Of a stretch of DNA of 64,000 nt, positions 1 through 6,398 are shown one piece after another. Source of the stretch: an uncultured Myxococcales bacterium (GTDB lineage Bacteria > Myxococcota_A > UBA9042); assembly GCA_903883645.1 (NCBI GenBank), contig CAISBR010000052.1, positions 1-64,000 of the forward strand. Direction: 5' to 3'. Both the position numbers and the translations under genes were made by a program. How positions within the stretch are numbered: position 1 is the first letter of the stretch; every line of letters begins with the position of its first letter. The notes beneath the pieces were generated by a model that saw only the letters and a program-made list of their open reading frames with translations, made no database searches and was not told the DNA's origin.

Positions 1-1
1 G

Positions 2-1033
2 GGCTCGGGTCTGGTGGCGTTTGCCGCGGCGACGGGCGTGATGCCGCTCGACATGCCCGAGTCGGTGCTGGTGCGCTTTAAGGGCACGATGCAACCCGGC
101 GTGACGCTTCGCGATCTGGTCAACGCCATCCCGCTGTGGGCCATTAAGCAAGGCCTTTTGACGGTCGAGAAAAAGGGCAAGAAGAACATCTTCTCGGGCC
201 GCATCTTGGAGATCGAGGGCCTGCCCAACATCAAGATCGAGCAGGCGTTTGAGCTGAGCGACGCGTCGGCCGAGCGGTCGGCGGCGGGCTGCACGGTGCG
301 GCTGGGCAAAGAGCCGATTATCGAGTACCTCAATAGCAACATTGCGCTTTTGAGCTGGATGATCGCGCAGGGTTACCAGGATCCGCGCAGCCTGCAGCGC
401 CGCATCGACAAGATGAAAGCGTGGATCGCCGACCCGCAGCTGCTCGAGCCCGATGCCGACGCCGAGTACGCGACGGTCATCGACATCGACCTGGCCGACA
501 TCAACGAGCCGATTGTCGCGTGCCCGAACGACCCCGATGACGTCAAATTCCTTAGCGAAGTCGCCGGCGACAAGATTGACGAAGTCTTTATCGGCTCGTG
601 CATGACCAACATCGGCCACTTCCGCGCCGCCAGCAAGGTCTTGGACGGCCAGAGCGACCTGCCCACGCGGCTGTGGATCGCCCCGCCGACCAAGATGGAC
701 CAGAAACTGCTAATGGACGAAGGGGTTTACAGCATCCTGGGCAAGACCGGCGCGCGGATGGAGACGCCCGGGTGCTCGCTGTGCATGGGCAACCAGGCGC
801 AAGTGCGCAAGGGCTCGACGGCGATGTCGACCTCGACCCGCAACTTCCCGAACCGCCTGGGTATCGACACGCGGGTGTACCTGGGCTCGGCGGAGCTGGC
901 GGCGGTGTGTGCGCTGCTGGGCAAGATTCCGACGCGCGAAGAGTACCTGGCGCAAGTGGCGGGGATTGCGGGCAAGTCCGAGCAGATCTACCGGTACATG
1001 AACTTTGACAAGATGGCGGGTTACGCGGCGTAG
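2..1033 (+). CDS. acnB: Aconitate hydratase B, C-terminal part (5' end outside window)
   Basis: The reading frame is open at the left edge, so only the last 343 residues are present. AcnB interconverts citrate and isocitrate in the TCA cycle and is cytosolic. The fragment carries the three cysteines expected for the [4Fe-4S] cluster: one in [13 protein letters not shown] (about residue 199 of the fragment) and two in [11 protein letters not shown] (about residue 257). The C-terminal ending with RYMNFDKM is also AcnB-like. AcnB proteins are about 850-900 residues, so roughly 500 lie upstream. A GTG at position 14 could be mistaken for a start but sits inside the conserved domain. The gene stops just before a structured repeat (1046-1226). 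The family call is firm. Confidence 0.95.
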   Translation, partial: GSGLVAFAAATGVMPLDMPESVLVRFKGTMQPGVTLRDLVNAIPLWAIKQGLLTVEKKGKKNIFSGRILEIEGLPNIKIEQAFELSDASAERSAAGCTVRLGKEPIIEYLNSNIALLSWMIAQGYQDPRSLQRRIDKMKAWIADPQLLEPDADAEYATVIDIDLADINEPIVACPNDPDDVKFLSEVAGDKIDEVFIGSCMTNIGHFRAASKVLDGQSDLPTRLWIAPPTKMDQKLLMDEGVYSILGKTGARMETPGCSLCMGNQAQVRKGSTAMSTSTRNFPNRLGIDTRVYLGSAELAAVCALLGKIPTREEYLAQVAGIAGKSEQIYRYMNFDKMAGYAA

Positions 1034-1045
1034 TTGAAGCTGAGT

Positions 1046-1226
1046 TTGGGCGTCCCGGTGCGGCGGGTGGAGTTCGAGCGGATGTCGCTGGATTCCCCGC
1101 CGCACCGTCGCGCCACGGCCGCCGGGCCGAAGAAGACTCCTTAGAAATCCCAGGTTCGTGCGGCCCGGCGAAGGCAGCGCTCCGTCGCGCTACCTCGCTT
1201 CGCGCTCGTGTCGCTGACGCGGGGGC
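1046..1226. repeat. Structured repeat, left half, split copy
   Basis: About 181 bp nearly identical (three mismatches seen) to 3326-3506, offset exactly 2280 bp. It contains two inverted repeats: a perfect 12-bp stem (1056-1067 with 1096-1107) and a perfect 9-bp stem (1121-1129 with 1161-1169). In the intact copy at 3326-3650 the homologous sequence runs directly into the right half. Here it is cut off at about 1226 by a 1140-bp segment. No convincing gene lies in it. Confidence 0.85.
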
Positions 1227-1262
1227 TGGCATTGACTGTTGTTGTTCGGGTTTCGATGGTGC

Positions 1263-1490
1263 CTATGGCGACGCGGTGGCCGTCGGCGCACACGACGACA
1301 CCCCGGCCCCAACGACCCCATATCCCACACTGTTTACCAGTTTGGTAAAGGCCGAGGTCGCCGCGTCGAGCTTCCAGACTGCGGAACTGGTGTCGTCGAT
1401 TGACTTGAAGAAGATGTAGAACACACCTTCGCACCGAGCAATCGCCCAAGCCGCAGGGAAAAGGAACGTGGACCGGGGTAGCGGCCAGAC
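1263..1490 (-). pseudogene. Decayed C-terminal fragment of a secreted-type protein
   Basis: On the minus strand one frame reads as plausible protein, including GVFYIFFKSIDDTSSAVWKL and a C-terminal VGAGVSSCAPT, before a stop at 1263. The alternation of aromatic and beta-strand-like segments resembles the end of beta-propeller-type lipoproteins common in myxobacteria (from memory, not searched). Upstream the frame turns into low-information sequence and there is no credible start or signal peptide, so it is best read as a gene remnant inside the 1140-bp insert. It could instead be a chance open frame. Confidence 0.4.
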
Positions 1491-1601
1491 TTTTCGGCTT
1501 CGACCAGATGGGCGCCAGGGCGCACCGCACCCCACCCCTTGCCCAAACCCACCGCGCGCGCTATCTCTAGCCACGTGCCATCTTTCGGCCGCGAGAAAGC
1601 C

Positions 1602-2315
1602 ATGACCGTCACCGCCCGCCCCACCGACCTTGCCACCGCCCTGCCCGGCGAGACCAGCCTCGACGCCGCGCTGGTTGCCGAGACCGTCGCCGCCATCAAC
1701 GCCACTTGGCGCGCAGGAGGACTCGAAACCGCCCGCGCTGTCGGCGCTTTGGTGGTCGAGCGCTTCTTTGGCGGCGACCCGGCCAACGCGCACAGCCGAA
1801 AACGCCACCACGCGTCGTTCCAAGCTGTGGCGGCGAGCCCAGACTTATTGCTTTCGGCCAGCAGCCTTTGGTATTGCGTGGCCGTTTATGAGCAGTATCA
1901 GCAGCTGCCGCCCGAGGTGGCCGATCAGCTCACCGTGGAGCACTACCGCGTGCTCAGCCACGTCGCCGACCCCGCGATGCGCGCCGCGCTGGCCGAAAGG
2001 ACGGTGAGCGAGGGCCTGACGAGCAAGGCGCTGGCACTTCTCACCGCCGAAACTACCGCCGCACCCGACGACGGGGTGCGCCGCGGCCGGCCGCCCCTGC
2101 CGCCGGTCGTCAAGGACTTGCGCCACCTGAGCACGGCGGTGGGCAAGCTGCGCACCCTGGACCGCACGGCCCTGCGGGCGCTGGATTCGCAGGTGCGCAT
2201 TGAGACGCTGGTGCTCGCCCGGCAGCTGGCGGCCGACCTGGGGCGCTGGCTGATTGACCTTGAAGAGGCTGAGCTGGCGGCGGATCCGGCCGATCGCGAC
2301 GAGCCGGGGGACTAG
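1602..2315 (+). CDS. DUF1016 N-terminal-domain-like protein without nuclease domain
   Basis: Encodes 237 residues. The segment from about 55 to 150 resembles the N-terminal domain of the YhcG/DUF1016 family: a SASSLWYCVAVYEQY helix followed by LTVEHYRVLSHVADPAMRAA and a 'GLTSKALALL' helix, matching the family's 'SHYRLLL...' pattern. In that family this helical domain is normally followed by a PDDEXK nuclease domain. Here the rest is about 80 residues of charged helices with no visible nuclease motif. ATG 1602 was chosen over an in-frame TTG at 1539, which would add 21 low-quality residues. The gene lies inside a 1140-bp segment that splits a repeat, and just upstream of higBA. It may be a DNA-binding or defence accessory protein; function is not known from sequence. 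Confidence 0.6.
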   Translation: MTVTARPTDLATALPGETSLDAALVAETVAAINATWRAGGLETARAVGALVVERFFGGDPANAHSRKRHHASFQAVAASPDLLLSASSLWYCVAVYEQYQQLPPEVADQLTVEHYRVLSHVADPAMRAALAERTVSEGLTSKALALLTAETTAAPDDGVRRGRPPLPPVVKDLRHLSTAVGKLRTLDRTALRALDSQVRIETLVLARQLAADLGRWLIDLEEAELAADPADRDEPGD

Positions 2316-2323
2316 CTCGCGCT

Positions 2324-2351
2324 CGTTTCATTCCGGCGCCGGAATGAAACG
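2324..2351. repeat. Perfect 28-bp palindrome
   Basis: Fourteen bases (CGTTTCATTCCGGC) are followed with no spacer by their exact reverse complement. It starts nine bases after the stop of the DUF1016-like gene. There is no T tract, so a standard intrinsic terminator is doubtful. It may be an operator, a cruciform site or the end of the inserted segment. Confidence 0.8.
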
Positions 2352-2363
2352 GTCGGCGGTCTG

Positions 2364-2510
2364 GGCCGGGCGCAGGCCGGCAGTCTGCGCAACGGACACG
2401 AACCCGCAGGGCGGCGTACTACGCCGGTTTGGGCGCAAGACTCTTCGATTTCGGCGTGATTTCTCTTCGCCTAAACTCGTGGCCGGGTCGTCGCGGCGCG
2501 GCGATGCGCC
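2364..2510. repeat. Structured repeat, right half, split copy
   Basis: About 146 bp matching 3504-3650 (offset 1140 bp) and, less closely, 45572-45720. It holds a 5-bp hairpin (2413-2417 with 2421-2425, loop ACT) and a 9-bp stem (2427-2435 with 2468-2476, one G-T pair). It is the right part of the element whose left part is at 1046-1226. Confidence 0.85.
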
Positions 2511-2528
2511 CCAACCGTCGCGTGGCCC

Positions 2529-2576
2529 TTGATCCCACCACGGGAACACGCTACCCTGATCCCACCCTGGGAGCAC
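2529..2576 (+). promoter_or_regulatory. higBA promoter with two direct-repeat operators
   Basis: A TTGATC box (2529-2534) and TACCCT (2552-2557) are separated by exactly 17 bp. Two 19-bp direct repeats of the form GATCCCACCnnGGGAnCAC lie at 2531-2549 and 2558-2576: one covers the -35 box and spacer, the other directly follows the -10 box. Each repeat contains a short CCC/GGG dyad. The layout suits autorepression by the HigA antitoxin, as known for the family; binding is inferred. Confidence 0.5.
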
Positions 2577-2596
2577 ATCAGGCCACGACAGACCCC

Positions 2597-2893
2597 ATGC
2601 GCATTATCGCCCGCAAAACCCTGCAGGATTTCTGGCAAGCCGGCCACGCTGACGCGGAGCAACCGCTCAAGGCCTGGTTCGGCGAGCTCAGTCAAGCCGC
2701 CTGGACGGGCATGGCCGACGTGAAGGCGCGCTACCCGCACGCGAGCGTAATCGACGCCGAGCGCATCGTGTTTAATATCGGTGGCAACAAATACCGGTTA
2801 GTGGCCAAGGTCTGGTTCGCTGGCCAGGCCGTCTACGTCAAGTTTGTGGGCACGCACGCGAAGTACGACGGGCTCGACGTGCGCTCGCTGTAG
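2597..2893 (+). CDS. higB: HigB-type mRNA interferase toxin
   Basis: Encodes 98 residues, the usual size for HigB (RelE superfamily). Recognisable features are the N-terminal MRIIARKTLQDFW, the central VFNIGGNKYRLVAKVWF strand pair and the C-terminal VYVKFVGTHAKYD, all typical of HigB toxins that cleave mRNA on the ribosome. ATG 2597 was chosen because the family begins there; the frame stays open upstream but runs into a repeat. It is followed after 23 bp by its antitoxin, the toxin-first order characteristic of higBA. Its promoter carries direct repeats probably bound by HigA. In a chromosome it may act in stress response, phage defence or stabilisation of the surrounding segment. Confidence 0.9.
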   Translation: MRIIARKTLQDFWQAGHADAEQPLKAWFGELSQAAWTGMADVKARYPHASVIDAERIVFNIGGNKYRLVAKVWFAGQAVYVKFVGTHAKYDGLDVRSL

Positions 2894-2916
2894 GACGTCG
2901 CAACTAAGGAGGCAAT

Positions 2917-3267
2917 ATGGACATTCAGCCGATTCGCACCGACGCAGACCACGCCCGCGCCCTGGCCCGCATCGATGCCCTGTGGGGGCCAAATCCGACC
3001 GGCGCCGTGGCCGACGAGCTCGACGTGCTGATCACGCTGGTCGACGCCTACGAGGCCCGCCACCATCCGCTTGCGCCCGCGGACCCCGTCGCGGCGATTG
3101 CCTTTCGCGTCGAGCAAATGGGGCTGACGCGCAAGGACCTAGAGCCCATGTTGGGCAGCCGAGCGCGCGTGTCAGAGGTGCTCGCCCACAAGCGGCCGCT
3201 GACGCTGGGGATGATTCGTAGGCTGCGAGAAGGGTTGGGAATTTCGGCAGATGCGCTGGTGGTATAG
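2917..3267 (+). CDS. higA: HigA-type antitoxin, helix-turn-helix
   Basis: Encodes 116 residues. The C-terminal half has a helix-turn-helix reading LTRKDLEPMLGSRARVSEVL then KRPLTLGMIRRL, the usual HigA arrangement; the N-terminal half (residues 1-60) would contact the toxin. A strong Shine-Dalgarno (AAGGAGG) sits just upstream of ATG 2917, stronger than anything before higB, which would give antitoxin excess. By family knowledge HigA neutralises HigB and represses the shared promoter, here with candidate operators at 2531-2576. The gene is followed by an intact structured repeat. Confidence 0.9.
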   Translation: MDIQPIRTDADHARALARIDALWGPNPTGAVADELDVLITLVDAYEARHHPLAPADPVAAIAFRVEQMGLTRKDLEPMLGSRARVSEVLAHKRPLTLGMIRRLREGLGISADALVV

Positions 3268-3325
3268 GTGCCAGGCATTTCCCTTTGCCCGCTAGCCAGA
3301 ACTTACTGATTTCGCGTGAGAGTAG

Positions 3326-3650
3326 TTGGGCGTCCCGGTGCGGCGGGTAGAGTTCGAGCGGATGTCGCTGGATTCCCCGCCGCACCGTCGCGCCACGGTC
3401 GCCGGGCCGAAGAAGATTCCTTAGAAATCCCAGGTTCGTGCGGCCCGGCGAAGGCAGCGCTCCGTCGCGCTACCTCGCTTCGCGCTCGTGTCGCTGACGC
3501 GGGGGCCGGGCGCAGGCCGGCAGTCTGCGCAACGGACACGAACCCGCAGGGCGGCGCCGCGCGCCGGTTTGGGCGCAAGACTCTTCGATTTCGGCGTGAT
3601 TTCTCTTCGCCCAAACTCGTGGCCGGGTCGACGCGGCGCGGCGATGCGCC
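3326..3650. repeat. Intact structured repeat element (about 325 bp)
   Basis: Joins, without interruption, the sequences seen separately at 1046-1226 and 2364-2510. Four inverted repeats are visible: 3336-3347 with 3376-3387 (12 bp), 3401-3409 with 3441-3449 (9 bp), 3553-3557 with 3561-3565 (loop CGC), and 3567-3575 with 3608-3616 (9 bp, perfect). No credible coding frame was found. It could be a MITE-like repeat or a structured RNA gene. Confidence 0.8.
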
Positions 3651-3777
3651 CTGCAACACTCCCGTGCGACGCAGACTGGCGCTGAGAATCTCCGCGAAAC
3701 TGCGCATACACTTGCACCCATGCAGCCCCAGTGATACGACTATGCGCTGGCGCCCCCCCTGCGCCCGCGAGTGACGC

Positions 3778-4908
3778 ATGGCAGCCACAAGTAAGCTCTT
3801 GGCCACCTGGATCGCCGCAACCGCCACCCTCGCGGCGTGCAGCAGCGACCCCAGCGACTCCTCCGGCAAGACCAGCAACACCTCGGGCAAAGGCGCCTCG
3901 ACGTTCAACGCCGCGCTCTGCGACCCGGCCGGCGGCTGGCACTCGGCCGTGCGCAGCGCCACAGGGCCTAAAGACGGCACAGCGCTTGCACAATTTGCCG
4001 CAACGCTGCAGACCTCGGGCTACCGCGCCACTTACCACCCCGGCTTGTTTGCCGCCGACGCCAGTGCCAGCGACGTTGAAGCCGATGCAGGCGGCAGCGA
4101 CCCCGACGCCACGGAATTGGATGCAACTGCTGATGCAGGAGGCAATTCTGCCGACGTCGGCCTGGCCAAAGACGCTACCGGCAAGGATGTAGGGACGACC
4201 GCCGCTGTGGACAATCGCCCTTATGTTATCGCCCTCGACCAGCGCAACGACGCGGTAGTGCTGATGAATACTGGCGATTTGTATGTCGCGTCGGCCTGTG
4301 CACTTGACCGCTTGGGCCAGATGCGCCGCCTGGATTTTGGCCTAGCCGACGCTGCTCGCCTGCTGACCGCCCTCGACCACCCTGGCGACTGGCAGCTCGA
4401 GACCGAGCGCTGGGCGCGGCCCGCTACCATCTACACCGAGGCGGCGGGGCAATATTGGCGGCAATACCTCGACGATGCGGCCAGTCTGCAAAAGCCGGTG
4501 CAGGGCTCGCTGTCGCTGACCGGTGCGCCGCTGGGCCTGGCGATGGGCATGTACGGCCACGCCGACACCCCCTCCGCTGTAGGCGATGTGGTGCGCCTCA
4601 ACAGCCTGAAAGTCGCGGGGAAAGTCCTGGCCAGTGGCGAGACGTGGCCGGTGAGTCAGCTGGCGTCGCTGGTTTGGGACCTGGCGGCGGTGATGGCCGC
4701 GGGCGAGCTGCCGTTTCGCGCCGACCTGCTGGTGGCCGATGCGAGCGTAGAGTGGCATGTAGGTGTTTATCATGTATTTTTTGAGGCGCTGTTTGGCAAT
4801 GGCGGCCAGGGCCTGGGCGTGACCATGCAAGGCTCGCTGCCTGGCGCGCTGCGGGTATCGCACGCCTTGAGCGAACTCGACCTGCCCGCCGCGCCCACGG
4901 AAAGCTAG
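3778..4908 (+). CDS. Lipoprotein of unknown function, first gene of envelope operon
   Basis: Encodes 376 residues. The N-terminus is a lipoprotein signal with lipobox LAAC (Cys about residue 21), followed by a Ser/Gly/Thr-rich linker. Residues about 95-140 form a second low-complexity stretch rich in Asp and Ala. The folded part, residues 145-370, has a VIALDQRNDAVVLMNTGDLYVAS strand-rich start and alternates beta strands with short helices; no family was recognised. The next gene's GTG directly follows the stop codon, so translation is probably coupled. Location is predicted as the outer or inner membrane, facing the periplasm or outside. Upstream lies the intact repeat element. Confidence 0.75.
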   Translation: MAATSKLLATWIAATATLAACSSDPSDSSGKTSNTSGKGASTFNAALCDPAGGWHSAVRSATGPKDGTALAQFAATLQTSGYRATYHPGLFAADASASDVEADAGGSDPDATELDATADAGGNSADVGLAKDATGKDVGTTAAVDNRPYVIALDQRNDAVVLMNTGDLYVASACALDRLGQMRRLDFGLADAARLLTALDHPGDWQLETERWARPATIYTEAAGQYWRQYLDDAASLQKPVQGSLSLTGAPLGLAMGMYGHADTPSAVGDVVRLNSLKVAGKVLASGETWPVSQLASLVWDLAAVMAAGELPFRADLLVADASVEWHVGVYHVFFEALFGNGGQGLGVTMQGSLPGALRVSHALSELDLPAAPTES

Positions 4909-5877
4909 GTGCAGCCTAGGCTTTTGTACCTGCGTATGGTGGCCTCGACGCTTGCGGCGCTGGCTGGCATTCCGCTCGCGCTCGCCGCGCCGGTGTGGCT
5001 GGGGCCGTGGCGGCTCGACGCTGCCGTGCCGGCTGAGCTAGTGGTGACCCGGCCCGACTTGGGCCTGCCGGGTGCCACGCTGCGCATTGAGCCAACTGGT
5101 CTAGGACTGGTAACTACGCAACTGCAGGCGACTTTTGACCTTGTGGATCGCGACTTTGACGCAGCGCACGCCGAGGTTGAGTTGGCCACGACCCCGACCA
5201 GCGTGCACGCCGAGCTGTGGGTCGACGGGCAGCCGTGGGCGACACTGACGCCTAATCTAGTTGAAAATGTGACGATTCCTAAGGGGCGGCGGCTCACGCT
5301 GCTAGTAAACGCGACGCAGGCGGCGGCGAGCGGCTGGCATGTGCAGTTGCGCGGGCTGCTGTTTGAGCAGAGCGGCTGGACCCTGGCCTACTCGCATGAT
5401 GTCGCAGGCTTGCGTGCCCAAGCGACCGATCTTGCCACAGTGGTGGTGGGTGCTGATCCCGACTGGGCCGAGCTGGCCTGGCCGGTGACCGGCACCGTAG
5501 CGGCGACGCGGGCGGTCGCGGGCGATGCGATACAAGCCCATGTAATCAATAACTTACCTGAGCAAGGTGCGGCGGCGGTGCTCGCAGTCGATGATGTGCC
5601 GCGCGCCGTGCCGCATACCGGCCCCCTGCAACTGGATATAGCCAGAGCGAATCACCTGACGCTCACCGTGCACGCCAGCGCCGCCCAGCCTTGGCAGCGT
5701 AATTGGCAGGTGCAGCTCGACCATGTGCAGGTGGGTAGCCGTGCGGAGACCGGTTGTAGCGCGGGCCGGCACCCCATGACCCCAAGTACGACGCGTCAAC
5801 TGCTGATTTTGCTGGCGGTGCCGCTCGCGCTCCTGGCATGCTGGCGACGCAGGCCACACGGAGGCGGGCCACTATGA
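4909..5877 (+). CDS. Exported protein with MYXO-CTERM-like C-terminal anchor
   Basis: Encodes 322 residues from GTG 4909, or 313 from ATG 4936, which gives the neater signal peptide (MVASTLAALAGIPLALA). The body holds two similar beta-rich modules of about 80 residues, each with a 'VELWVDGQP...LTLLVNA...W.VQL' pattern. The tail has a Cys (ETGCSAG), a hydrophobic helix (LLILLAVPLALLA) and an Arg cluster (CWRRRP), the layout of MYXO-CTERM sorting signals that are processed at the Cys and lipid-anchored. It follows the lipoprotein gene with no gap and overlaps the next gene by 4 bp. Function unknown; related modules occur in the 915-residue protein of the same operon. Confidence 0.75.
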   Translation: MQPRLLYLRMVASTLAALAGIPLALAAPVWLGPWRLDAAVPAELVVTRPDLGLPGATLRIEPTGLGLVTTQLQATFDLVDRDFDAAHAEVELATTPTSVHAELWVDGQPWATLTPNLVENVTIPKGRRLTLLVNATQAAASGWHVQLRGLLFEQSGWTLAYSHDVAGLRAQATDLATVVVGADPDWAELAWPVTGTVAATRAVAGDAIQAHVINNLPEQGAAAVLAVDDVPRAVPHTGPLQLDIARANHLTLTVHASAAQPWQRNWQVQLDHVQVGSRAETGCSAGRHPMTPSTTRQLLILLAVPLALLACWRRRPHGGGPL

Positions 5878-6398
5878 AGCAGCACCCCCACCATCTCGCC
5901 GCAAAACTACTGACTGTGTGCCTACTTGCGACCCTGCTACTGGCGCAGAGTGCTGTGGCGGCGCCGGCGGCGCAGGTGACTTCGGCCAAGCTGGGCTATA
6001 CGCTGCAGGTTCCAGCTGGGGTGACGAGCGAGATTCAGCACTACGCCTACGCCAAGTCGAGCCAGACTCGCGAAATTGCAACGATTACTGGCGATGGCAC
6101 CGAGTTCGTGCGGCTCGATGTGTGGGACGATGTGGTCGCCAAAGATGTAGCCCACTGGGTGCGGCGCGACTTTGCTTTCTTGCTCGACCACGCCAAGTGG
6201 CGCGCTACCCGGGCGACGGCGAATCACAGCGCGGCGGTGGAGCTCGACCTGCCCATGGGTCAGACTGAGCCGCAATTGCAGCTGTTTTGGCACTCGGGGC
6301 ATCTGTGGTGCCGGCTGACCTTGGTTGCGTCGAGCCGGCCCTTGGCCCGCGCCGCCTACGCCCTAGCCGCCGAAACTTTTGCCGAGGCGCATAAATGA
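5874..6398 (+). CDS. Small secreted protein of unknown function
   Basis: Encodes 174 residues from ATG 5874, which overlaps the upstream stop (ATGA). The N-terminus is a Sec signal peptide (AKLLTVCLLATLLLAQSAVA, cleavage near AVA-AP). The mature part begins QVTSAKLGYTLQVPAGVTSE and continues as alternating beta strands with a central helix (KDVAHWVRRDFAFLLDHAKW). This resembles small PsbP/DUF1795-type folds, where a lipoprotein-like domain starts with 'lgyslqvP..w'; I hold that only loosely. Its 3' end overlaps the CHAP-protein gene by 4 bp, so it is probably co-translated with it. Confidence 0.7.
   Translation: MKQHPHHLAAKLLTVCLLATLLLAQSAVAAPAAQVTSAKLGYTLQVPAGVTSEIQHYAYAKSSQTREIATITGDGTEFVRLDVWDDVVAKDVAHWVRRDFAFLLDHAKWRATRATANHSAAVELDLPMGQTEPQLQLFWHSGHLWCRLTLVASSRPLARAAYALAAETFAEAHK

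Noticed and set aside
598-1008. Long open frames overlapping acnB on both strands
   Set aside because: They are antisense or frame-shifted readings of a clearly coding gene in GC-rich DNA, with no start signals or recognisable domains.
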